From Rosa chinensis (lineage: Eukaryota; Streptophyta; Magnoliopsida; Rosales; Rosaceae), in the NCBI RefSeq assembly GCF_002994745.2, contig NC_037090.1:8863501-8927500 (forward strand): a stretch of DNA of 64,000 bases, read 5' to 3'. Below, piece after piece: positions 11,722 through 22,554 of this stretch. Numbering within the stretch: position 1 is the first letter of the stretch; the number at the start of each line of letters is the position of its first letter. The notes under the pieces are model-generated. The model saw only the letters and a list, made by a program, of their open reading frames with translations. It searched no databases and had not been told where the DNA came from. The position numbers were made by a program, and so were the translations under genes.

Positions 11722-14700
11722 GCTAGCTTACAACAACAAACAAGGGATCACCATCGATCCATAGTCCACGCAAAGACTAGGAACCAAGGGACGGTTTTAC
11801 CTAGTGAAATCATTTTCTTTGGTTTTTGGTTTGAGCGTTTTTCATTCTCCTATCGTGTAACAATCAACACGGTCATCAAAGATGGGAAGTATTTACGTCC
11901 CGGTTTATCGTACCTTGGGGATTACGAGCTAGCTAAGAATCCTATGGTTCTAGGTCACCGACAATCATTTGCACAAACAAATAAAACTAAAAAAAAATGC
12001 TAAACAAGGCACCGAGCCTCATTCAAGCTTGACTTTGCATCACACAAAGTCATATAGACGGCCTTGCACCAAGCAAGGCCTATATAGGGCTGTGAAACAC
12101 ACAAAAGTGCTTGTAATGCTCACACCCACATGGATTTACAAATGAATGGTAGTGGGAAAGTCACAATATTTTTGAATTCTCATAAATGGTAAATAAACTA
12201 ACTAACTACAACATAAAAATAAGATAGATAGAAGGATAGGATGCATCGCATCAAGGGTCACCATGGAATTCAAGGTTCTCCACACAAATCTAAATTTATA
12301 TGGAATGATGATGATTAATTCAAATGATGCTTCAAATGTTTTGTCGGATTTCCATTTAGCATTAAGAGGTCGAAAAGAAAGATAAATTGATTGTCATAAA
12401 ATAGTAGTCAAACCCTAAGCAAAAACAAGAAGAAGAAAGAATACTTAGTTTTTGGCGACCCTATACTAGTCTCAAACCTTATGCCTTGTTAGGGCCATAA
12501 GTGCTCAAAACTAAATGCTTTATGTTTCGACAATCGATTGTAACACACTCTAGCAACCATCACCACAAATAAGGTCTAAAAGAGTACTTGTGATAACAAT
12601 TACCCTACCCAAAAATTCTGAATACTATTCCGACAATCAAGGGTAATAATACTCAAAATTGGGTGACTTGAGAACCACAATCTAAGAAATCCAAATGGAA
12701 ATAGAGATATGCAATGGGCAAATTAATTCCACCATACTTATGCCATAATCTAAATTGAAACATAAATTCCCCAATTTAATATTCCAATTCCAACACACCA
12801 AACATAGATTAAGGAGAGGAAAACCTAAACCATACATCTAGAGTGAAGAAATTAAAGCAAGAGTACACAAATCATATGAATAAACATCAATTTTATTAAT
12901 TCCTCAACAAAACCATATAAAACTAAACTTGGGTTTCAAAACCCTAAAACCATGAGAGGTCACACACAAGTATATATCAATACACATCAAACAACAACAT
13001 AAGCAAGAAATAAGAGAGATAGAAAGAAGAGGGAAAGAGAGTAGAAATCCATGAAATTTAAGGCAAAGCTTGTCACTAGCTATTGCCATAACTTTATGGC
13101 TTCTCTTGCTACCCTTATGAAGCCAAGGTGTAGAGATGGTGGCCTAGATACCGGAAATCTGTGTGCCTCCTCCTTGTGCAAGCTTACATGTGAAGAATAG
13201 GGGATGAAGAAGAGAAGAGGAGGTGAGAAATCCCAAATTCGGCCAAAAGGCCTAGGGTGCTGAAAAATGGGTCTTAAGCTTGTGAAATGTGTGTGCAAAG
13301 GTGCTTAAATACCCCATTGGGTTCAAGGGTCAAGATTAGTCTTGTACCCTAGATCCAAGGGCTAAAAAACAAGTAGAAAAAGGGTAAAATGAAAAGACTA
13401 AAGCAACCTAATAAAAATGTAGAGAATTAGGAGATTAGAAAACATTTTGGAAAATAAAAAGAAAACCGGAGGGTAAAAATGTAAGTGAGTGTGTGTCTAA
13501 TGTGAACACAAATAAATATCTCAATCCACATGTGTGATATGTGTAAGGTGTGTGATCTACTAATTATTATTGTCATTACATCAATTTTGAATTTGAAATT
13601 TGAATACAAAGATGTAATACAATGGCTTGGGTCTTCACTTGTATGCTTCTTTGGTCTTAGGCCTTGGACTTCATGCTATCGGGTCAAGTTGACTTGGTTG
13701 ACCCAATGGTTAACCAGTTGACTTTTTGTCCTTTAGTCGGAAGTTGACGTTTTGCTCAAATTCGCTACTTCTTTCGTCTTTTTCCTCTCTTGACTATAAT
13801 TTCATACAAATGAAGAAAACAAAGTAATACTACGAAATAATGCTTGAATATTCGTTAATTTCAAGGTAATTAGGGCTAGAAACACACGTAAATTGCGTGT
13901 AAATCAGTTTTGCTTTTACTCTTGCATTACTTTGTTTTGCTAGGGCCATGAACTTGTATTTGTACTTGGAAGAAGTGAGGAAAGAGAGAAACCTAAGTCA
14001 CTATTGTCCTATGGAAGACTCTATAAATACACAAACCTGTGAGCAATCGATCTAAATCTACCCCTAAGAAAGAAATGCTAGTTCACCCTGCAAATCACGC
14101 AATGGTTCCAGCCATAAGTTTCCTTCTCTTTTTCATGTTATTGTTTATGCATAATATTCATGCATGCATCCAAACTCAACGTACTTCCCTATTGTCCTTC
14201 TGCCTCACCCGGTCTTCTCTTTCCTTAAATTGGACTTCTAGTAGTTGTTGCTATTGGGAAGGCATTACTTGTAATCAAGATGGTTGGGTCACCCATTTGT
14301 AGTTACCTTCTAAAGGGCTCAAACTAAAAGGAGGTATTTTCCCCTCATCATCACTTGAAAATCTCACACATCTCACTCACTTGAATATCTCACACAATTC
14401 CCTTTCTGGTTATCTATATCAAACTGAATTCTTCTTGTCCTTGAATTATCTCGAAATTCTAGATTTGAGCTATGACCTTCACTTTGGAGTGTTACCATCT
14501 TCTCTACCATCCAGTCATATTCGGATGATGAATTTTTCTAGCAATTCTTACATGGTTTCAATGTCAGTAACAACACTTTTCAGGTCCAATCCTGTCCTCT
14601 ATTTGTTGTCCTTCTTCTTCCTCGTTACAACACCTTGATTTTTTGAATGATTTCAATGGTAGTATATCTCATGGATTTGGGAAGTGTTCCAAACTGCTGG

Positions 14701-14770
14701 TTTTTCGTGCCGGTAACAATTATCTATCAGGATCGGTTCCAGAAGATATCTTTAATTCTACCACTCTTGA
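11722..14770 (+). pseudogene. LRR receptor-like protein pseudogene, duplicate of 27863-30130
   Basis: Promoter and coding start duplicate the intact RLP: 11722-11826 matches about 27670-27773, a 2.08-kb insert interrupts, and the match resumes at 13907. The coding part opens at ATG 14075 (MLVHPANHAM, signal peptide, then CYWEGITCNQDGWVTHL). A CAG codon of the intact copy is TAG here (14300-14302). LRR homology continues with a deletion of about 54 nt near 14550 and other frameshifts, and stops abruptly at 14770 after GSVPEDIFNSTTLE, where organelle-like DNA begins. Less than one third of the protein remains. Confidence 0.88.
11827..13906. mobile_element. 2.08-kb insert with TG...CA ends and 5-bp TSD, probable solo LTR
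   Basis: Comparison with the intact RLP promoter gives an empty-site control. The insert starts TGGTTTGAGC, ends GTAAATCA, and is bounded by gtttt on both sides (11822-11826 and 13907-13911). No coding frame was recognised. TG/CA ends plus a 5-bp duplication fit a solo LTR of a large LTR retrotransposon; the family is not identified. Confidence 0.6.
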
Positions 14771-17520
14771 AAACTACACCGGGCCATTACATTACGTTGC
14801 GAGCTCGGTTAGGGAGTTCCTCACTACGTGGCATCGCTGTCTGAAACTTCTCCTTTTAGCGAGTGGGCGGAGACCGCTTTTGTTGTGGCATACATAGAAA
14901 GAATAGACGGAATTCAATTCATCCTTCTAACCGCCACGCCAGAGAAAGAGCTTAGTAAATGGGGAGATCTCAACAGGTTCCTTCGTACTGGTTGTTACCT
15001 TAAGTGGACTTTTAGCCAGCCTAAAGAGAATGGCCAGAGTGAAATGAAGAAGATCCCGGAGGAAGGGTCGGGTTTAGTTGTATTAGAATAGTTGTAGGAA
15101 CAAACCTTACTGGTGGTGAATGTTCATCCTTTTCTTATAAAATTCTGGTTCCGCCTCGATGTGAGAATAGCATATGAACTGGAAGTACGCTTCGCCACCT
15201 CGACCTAGAAACAGGCGTTGATCGGCTGCAGTATTAGGGGCGAAAAGGCTTGCTCGCTCCTTTTGGGCTCCACCACCTTTAATTTCAAAACCTAGGGCTA
15301 TTTGGCCTCTCCCGTGGGTCCTACCTCACTATGTTCCGTGCCTCTGATCGGATCGATAGATCAGTTACCACAGGCAGTCTCATTGGTAGTATTTCTTGGA
15401 GAAAAGGTAGCTGCGTCATCTCCAGTCAAAGGTTTGAGGTTGTCTCCAAAGACTCTTTTTGGTTAGTTAGGTTCTTGCTGGATTCTAATAATAATATATG
15501 CCTAGTGTCAAACTTTCTTTATGCCTGCGGATTGAAGCCTGTTGAGTTTCTAAATCGAATGTAACCACCCGATTGCATTGATTAGAGGGAAGATACTTGC
15601 TCGACCTTAAGGCACCAAGGGTGAAAATAAGTTTAGAAGTTGGGAGCCTCCAATGGGTTCTGAAAGAGTAAAATGAAGCTTTTGTTTCAAAGCCCACTTC
15701 TTGAATCCTATGGTTCATAAAAAAATAACACTTTGTTGGTCATGAAAAAACACTTCTTGGCTGCTGCATAAAAAATTCTCTTTTCTCTTCACTGCTCCAC
15801 TTCACTATGCTCAGTGCCTCAAGTGCTTTAAGTGCAATCCTGGACTCGAACTAAAAATTAGGATGTCATCAAAGTACACCACCAGAAAAATTCCAATAAA
15901 TGGTTAAAGCATCTCGTTCATCACTCTCATAAAAACGCGCGGGCCAAAAGGCATGACCGGCCACTCATATAGGCGGGTTTTGAATGCCGTCTTCCCTACT
16001 CCCTCTTCACTGCCTACTTCGTAGCCTTCTCTAATTCAAATCCGGCGGTACCCGCTCTGCAAATCCAGCTTGCTAAAAACTGTAGCACCACTTAATTGAT
16101 CCAGCAGGTCATGTAAACAAGGGATCGGAAAACCATGATCTTGTTGATGGCGCAGCTGTCAACACACATATGCCACTATCCTTCAGTAAGAAAGGCATGT
16201 ATAGCATAAGGACTCAGTCTCTCTCTAATGTGACCTATTTGCCACTTCACTTCTTATTCACTTCCTCACTTTGTTTACTTCGTAACATCACTATTTGCTT
16301 CACAACCTCACTTCTTTGACTTTTTAACCTTTTTTGTTCATCTCTTGCAACAAGAAGTGGCACGGCCCCATCCATCTATGGATGTATGATCCGATCGCAA
16401 CTTCGAATATGGGAGTTGATTCCAAACCCCTTTTATTAGAATATGATGCAAAGCTGCTCATTGATCTAGCGTAGAAATCATAAATGACATAAAGAAGTGA
16501 ATAAAGGCGAGCTACGTATAACATCCAAGGCATTGATCGGCCCATGATCTCGGGATTGTCTCAAGCAAGAGAAAATAATTAACTTGCAGAGAGGCTACGA
16601 AGTAGGAACTGAAAGTGTGCTGAACAACAACGCAGGCTCCAATCAATGCCCAGGTCAGTTGCCCAGGAACTGTCATTCTAGGGGACACCCCATCGGCTTC
16701 TTATTCAGGAACTATGCTATAAGGGCACTTGGCCCATCTTTACACTGAACACAACGAAGTGGGAGACCAACAAAAGAGGTGTTGAAGATGAATGCCAATC
16801 ATACTCAATCAAAAGAAGAGTTTGATCCTGGCTTAGAAAGCTACTTTCGTTGATAAGCTTCTGACTCACTAGCAAGCTGACTTAAAGGAGCCTAAAGATC
16901 AGTATCTAATGCCTGACTTGCTTGCTGTCGCGGGACATGAAATCCTATCGGAGCGGAGGTTATCACCAGCAGAGGAAGGTACTCATAGGATAGCCTTTCA
17001 GTGCCTCAATTCTTTCTGAACCTTCTAACAATGGTGGACAAGTGGAAAACCTAGGTATTCTTTCCGGTGCCTTAAGCCAAGTCTTCCTCGATTTCAGGAG
17101 CCAAAAAAGCTAGCTTGGATCTACCTTTACGGCTACCAATTCCTATGAAAAAGAACTTGCTTACTGTTATGTTAGAGTGTTAGAATGTCTTCCCCACTCC
17201 TATGATGTGCAATCCGGGTATCCAATAACATTAAGTACCTAGGGGAATGAACTGAAAAAAGACTTTAGCTAGGACCAGAAGTAGCTAAATCATAGGATCA
17301 AGTCACTAAAGCTGAGCTTTCTTTTTCATGATAAGAACGAGTGGGTAAGTGTAAGTATGCTGTTATAGCCGTTTCAAAGCTATACTAATGATAGACAGCC
17401 AACAGGGGAATCTTCCATAGGGCTGTCGAAATGTTGGAAACTCTTCCAATTACATGTACTGCAGCGTGAGTAAAGCCCTCAAGCGTAGTGAACAAGAAGA
17501 CAAAGGACCATGTTTAATTA
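14771..17520. other. Organelle-like (possibly mitochondrial) DNA block
   Basis: Starts sharply where the RLP pseudogene stops. Base composition is less AT-rich and texture differs from the flanks. It includes gaagagtttgatcctggct near 16805-16823, the conserved opening of bacterial-type small-subunit rRNA, but without the rest of the gene, and a Ty3/Gypsy RT remnant, both seen in plant mitochondrial intergenic DNA. The origin is inferred, not proven; no complete organelle gene was recognised. Confidence 0.4.
15855..16176 (-). pseudogene. Ty3/Gypsy reverse transcriptase remnant
   Basis: The minus-strand reading with frameshifts shows [46 protein letters not shown] and VVYFDDIL, the RT core motifs in order. 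The usual Y[IV]DD catalytic motif reads FDDI in this copy. It is unrelated to the Tat copies in this window and more like the chromovirus/metavirus RT type. Dead fragment. Confidence 0.75.
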
Positions 17521-17881
17521 TTCAAGTATGTAAACACAAAGAATGGTGGAAAATTTTGTTAACACAAAGCACTCAGTGGTGGATGTGTGCTTTCTTCGGT
17601 GGTGGCAATCAAAGCAATATAAATATGGCATGATAATTAATTGATCTTTTGAAGTGGAAGACAACAACAAAAGCAATGTCCAGCAATATTAATTGTTTTT
17701 GCAAGTTGGTTTTGGTGCAAGGAAATATAATGCTATGTGCCGATCTCCCAAAGGAGGAGGAAGAAAAAAAAAACATACAGCAGAGGAGAGGACTAATAGA
17801 GCAGAAACACAAAGAAGAAGATCTGAGGCATTTTCACAAACACCTGGTGGGCAAAACAAAAATGCAAGCAACCCTCAGACC
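17521..17881. other. Unassigned DNA
   Basis: Short open frames on both strands of an A-rich, lysine-rich-coding stretch. They show no family features and look like chance frames. Confidence 0.35.
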
Positions 17882-18090
17882 ATAAATTTAGCTTCAGCAG
17901 ATTTGGAATCCTCTTTCACTGCCGCAAAAATGCATTGAAAAAAATCAAATAACAAAAACCAATTGGACCCTGATTCCCTAAATCCCTAAACCCAAATGTG
18001 AAAGAGAGCAAAGCAGTGAGAGAGTACTGATTAGCGAAGTGGGGCTTCACTATAGATGGCTTTGAGTCTGGCGAGGGGTAAGAGACTACT
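17882..18090 (+). repeat. Direct duplicate, copy 1 (uninterrupted)
   Basis: About 200 bp (from aaatttagcttcagcagatt to gctttgagtctggcgag) that recurs at 19352-20640, where a foldback element splits it. This copy is the empty-site version. Confidence 0.8.
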
Positions 18091-19351
18091 GACCTACATC
18101 TTAAAAGGTGCAGATGAACAGAGGAAGTGGCGATAAAAGCACAGCTAATTCAATCATCAAATGAGAGCATATTCTCTGCAATCATGCAAATCACCAGAAT
18201 CACAAAAAGCATCAGCTCCTAACAAGCAGTCACACACCTGAATCAAATATTCATCAACTCAATTCAACCATAAACCACGCAAACTGCTCAACACAACAAC
18301 CATGCAAATCAGAGTTCACCCAACATGAAGTAAATAATCAACAAGAATCATGCAATGTGTTTTTCCTTGGAAAATAGGAATTGGAACGAATACCAAATAT
18401 TTTGAATGTTGCAGTGACAAAACAAAGAAAATTGGCTGGTAAAGCTCGACCCACCCTAATTTTAAGCACCACTCCCCAGTCCCTAATTTCCCACAGATGA
18501 TAGCCCCGGTCCACCCAGAGGATGATACCCCTGCTGGGGTTGGCCACCCAAAAACCCCTCATACCCAAAACAATCTATGAATTACATTTTCAATTACTGT
18601 CAAAGAACTAAATGAAGCAATCTGATTTAAGATTTATCAATTATCAGTCCTAACAACAATGTGACCTTATCGGACATCAATATACTTGAAATACTTTGAT
18701 GCAAGCAAGTCTACCAAGAAATTCGGCAATGTTGTAGGGTACACCTAATGATAAAAACATAATTATTATAAAGATCTCTTCAAATAGCAATAGAGGAAAA
18801 TCAAAGCCTGGTCAAGTCTATAGAGAAAACCATAACTTACAATTTTACGAAGAAACCTAAGGAATATAGCAGAGTGAAATCTTCTTCCGTTTCCCAACTT
18901 CAAAAACTCCATCAGTGTATCCAACACCACCTCCAAACAACATTATCAAATTTCAAATTAGAAGCAGTAAAGATATCTATAATTATCTGAATGGCTATAA
19001 ATTTAAAAAAAAAAAACCTTGAGAGTTTCATCGGATTTTTGCAAAAGAAGGAGCTGGATGAGGGACTCGACGAGCTCATGAAACTTGGACCAGAGCCAAG
19101 TGCTGTATATGAACTTGGGGTCGTCGTCCTGGGAATGATTGGGCTTGGAAGAAGAGGAAGGGAGGTCAGGCAAGATGGGAGTGAAGAAGGCTTGGATGGA
19201 GAGGAGAGATTCAACGACGTACTAAGGCGGTGAGGTTAGTGTGACGTAGGAGAGGAGCTTGGGAGGTTGTTGATGTGGGTTCTGGAGCTTCTGAGCTTGG
19301 TGGGTTTCTGCTTCTGCTTCTGCTTTTGCTTCTTCGAGAGAATGGAGGCCA
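18091..19351. other. Unassigned DNA between duplicated blocks
   Basis: No convincing gene. A plus-strand frame at 18991-19233 and its minus-strand shadow show only low-complexity residues and no family motif. Confidence 0.35.
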
Positions 19352-20640
19352 CAAATTTAGCTTCGGTAGATTTGGAATCCTCTTTCACTGCTACAAAAAT
19401 GCATTGAAACAAATAAAAGGATTAATTTCAGTTTACCCCCCTGAGGTTTGGGGGTGTCATCATTTCACCCCCTCTACTTTCAATTTTGACTTTTTACCCC
19501 CTAAACTTTCCAATTTCAATCAGTCGTGTCCAATTTCTCCTATTCAGTCCAAATTGGACGTAAACTCTGACCTTTGAGGGCTAAAATGGTCATTTCAAGA
19601 CCAAAAACATTAAAAAAAAAATTCTTCTAATTTTGTCTTCAACCTATACGCAACAAGTTATAATAGGTTTATAAAAACAAAAAACAAAAAATACTCTAGG
19701 TGGTTGAAAGCCGCTCGCTGGTCTACGATATTTGTGATATATCTCCGATAAAGTGAAAAAATTTAGGATATAACCCCAATAAAGTGAAGAAATATCTATA
19801 AAAAATAATTTTACACTTTATCTGTAAATAAATATCTATATATCTCCAATAAAGTGAAGAAATATCTGTGTAAAATCATTTTTGGTCTACGATATTTGTG
19901 ATATATCTCCAATAAAGTGAAGAATTTTAGGATATATCCCCAATAAAGTGAAGAAATATCTGTAAAAAATAATTTTACACTTTATCTGTAAATATTTGTA
20001 TATCCCCAATAAAGTGAAGAAATATTTGTGTAAAATTATTTTTCACAGATAAAGTGTAAAATTATCTTTTACAAATATTTCTTCACTTTATTGGCGATAT
20101 ATCCTAAAATTATTTATTTTATCGGAGATATATCACAAATATCGTAGACCAGCAAGCGTCTTTCAACCATCTAAAGTATTTTTTGTTTTTGTAAACCTAT
20201 TATAACTTGTGGTGTATATGTTGAAGACAAAATAAAAAATTAAATTAAATTAAAAAAAACGAAGAAACAGAAAAAAAAAAAAAACAGAAAGAAAAAAAGG
20301 AATTTTTTTTAAAAAATCTTGAAATGACCATTTTAACCCTCAAAAGTCAAAGTTAACGTCCAATTTTGAAGAAATAGGAGAAATTGGACACGGCTGATTG
20401 AAATTGGAAAATTTAGGGGGTAAAAAGTCAAAATTGAAAGTTGAGGGGTTGAAATGATGACACCTCCAAACCTCAGGGGGGTAAACTGAAATTAATCCTA
20501 ACAAAAACCAATCGGACCCTGATTCCCTAAATCCCTAAACCCAAATGCGAAAGATACCAAAGCAGTGAGAGCGTACCGATTGGGGAAGTAGGGCTTCGTT
20601 ATAGATGGCTTTGAGTCTGGCGAGAGGGATGAGAGCAGAG
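19352..20640 (+). repeat. Direct duplicate, copy 2, split by a foldback element
   Basis: Left part 19352-19418 and right part 20499-20640 together match 17882-18090. The junction bases (aaataaaa / taacaaaaacc) compare with caaataacaaaaacc in the uninterrupted copy. Confidence 0.75.
19419..20498. mobile_element. Foldback element with very long inverted arms
   Basis: Ends are ggattaatttcagtttaccc and its inverse. Inverted similarity continues inward for hundreds of bases: the ggtaaaaagtc block, then gtagaccagc / gctggtctac and tatcacaaatatcg / cgatatttgtgatata. Almost the whole 1080 bp could fold into one hairpin. The centre is AT-rich with direct repeats of an aataaagtgaagaaatat motif. Non-coding; the superfamily (MULE-like or other) is not settled because the target duplication is unclear (TAA, or a degenerate longer one). 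Confidence 0.75.
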
Positions 20641-21028
20641 TCGGTGTTGGCTTTAGCGTAGAGCTGTTGCTTCCAGTCCTACACTCCCACATGGTCTGTT
20701 AGGTGGCCTTGTTCGATTTGATGAGGGAGTCCTTCTCCGCCTCTAAAGCTTCGATTTTGTTTTTGCTGCTTCATTGACCTTGCGCTCAGAGCGATGGGGA
20801 CCCCGCATGGGTAATAAGTTGGAGAGAGCCAGTTAGGGTTTTGATGGTTGATTAAATTTTGGGGCCAAGAGTTGAGGGGTTGATGATTAGGGATCAAGGA
20901 TGCAGGTTTCAGTAGAGCTAGAGATGGTGAAATCCACTGGGCGCTTCGATTGGAAGCCCGACTTTCATTTGAATCGGACATGGAGGTTGGTTGTTGTACA
21001 TACATGTACATTTGCAAGCATAATTAGC

Positions 21029-21511
21029 TATAATGGGCCACGCTCATTGTACCGCCAAGGGTGCTAATTCCAACCAAAGGAATGACATACAGATACACCG
21101 CCAGGCGGGCTACAACCTCAGCGGCGGATCACCCCCAGATCACCGCCGACGCGCCACCACGCGCCGCGCCAAAGTAGCATCAGAAGCTCCTGAAGCTGGG
21201 AACAGAAGCACATCAGTCCCACATCTAAAACAAGGAAGAGGTCAGCCTCCTCATCACCTATAAAAGGTTCTTTCCTCTCTCCTCATTAGGGGGGGCATTC
21301 AATACTTACCTACTGTTACTTTGTCAACATAAATACATTGACTAACTTAGGCATCGGAGAGTTGAAGACCGCTCAGCGCGGTCTCCCTCTGACGCCTTTT
21401 GTATTTTACTTGACAAGTAGCGGAAGTTTTGAGAACACCACAAGTATCGATCCGACCACCGGATCGGCGTTAACAAAGGTTCAGCTACTGCCGAACTTTT
21501 AGACATTAACA
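21029..21511 (+). repeat. LTR-like fragment, probably solo LTR of a Ty3 element
   Basis: GC-rich relative to its surroundings, with a TATA box (cctataaaagg near 21258) about 30 bases before a probable transcript start, followed by a region ending agacattaaca, a typical LTR end. The start tataatgggcc may be a mutated TG. No matching target duplication was found, and no internal retrotransposon DNA adjoins it. Confidence 0.4.
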
Positions 21512-21639
21512 GTTGTGGATGAAGATGAAGGTACTTGTCTTTCGGGGAGAGAAGAAGAGTGATGAAGAAATAGTGTTTTGATGGTGATCTATCTGGGTGT
21601 TGGAAATAAACAAAGTGGGAGACAAAAGTCTGTAGCCCT

Positions 21640-22215
21640 AGCTAATTAAGTTGTCAAACGCACCGGTTGATGGCTATTTTTATTTTGTATTCATGTATCA
21701 GATAACATAACTTTGCTATGTGTTGTCTGATTCCACACACATTAAATTTGAGTTGTGACAGTAAGGAGGGAAAGTTCCCGCTATGTGTAAGTAAAGTTCA
21801 GTCTGGGAGTGAAGGAATGAGTGGCGTATGGAGACGCATTGAAACCTCTAATATATTTTCCTTGATCATACAACACAAAAACAAAAACTGTAGTGTGACA
21901 ATTTGCAAACTACACTCATACAACATATATAACTATTCTATTGTACAATGAAGTACCAATTTGGAGCCAAATTTGGGTTCGATCTAGGAGGGAAATCTGC
22001 CGCTATTTTTTTTTTTAAATTCACACAACAGATTATTCTTGTAACCGTTGTGCAATGAATTTCTAGATAAAAACTTCAGAATTGTAACCACCTTATACAA
22101 CGTAAGTTTAATAAACATGTTGTGTGATGCACTTTTCTTCATCACACAACACTTTTTTTTTTTTTTGTGCAAAAAGTGTTGTGTGTTAAGGTATTTGGCA
22201 TAGTGTTGTTCTGAT
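21640..22215. repeat. CACTA-MITE-like block with gttgtgtg motifs and a hairpin
   Basis: Carries the same ttgtctga / cacacaaca motifs as 9840-10408, in both orientations. A perfect 15-bp inverted repeat (cacacaacacttttt at 22143-22157 and aaaaagtgttgtgtg at 22171-22185) closes over a 13-nt T-rich loop. Termini were not identified. Confidence 0.45.
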
Positions 22216-22554
22216 TTTTCCATCCCCAAAACATACCTATTTATGGGGCCAATGGGAGTGGCCTCAACCCTTGGATGAGCAGTTGAGAACTCTTGATCAA
22301 CGCCATCAATGAGTTTAAATGCCATAATCTCAGAAATGAAGGCAGATTAAAGACTCCTTGGGAAACGGAATGGTGGTAACCGCTTAAATTCGAGATTATG
22401 GTTTGCAAAACCACTTCAATTCACAGTTAATGAAAATTCAAATATGTGAGGACAAAGAATCAATTTTGGGCCAGTAAATGGACCGAAATGAATAAATAAA
22501 ATAAATATTATAATACTGAATTAAAGGTGTTCAAGATTACAAAAGAGAAATGGG

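Noticed and set aside
16805..16823. Small-subunit rRNA gene start
   Set aside because: Only the conserved opening motif is present; the sequence diverges immediately after it, so no rRNA gene is called.
17649..17938. Small lysine-rich proteins on the plus strand
   Set aside because: Overlapping frames of an A-rich stretch with no domain; composition alone explains them.
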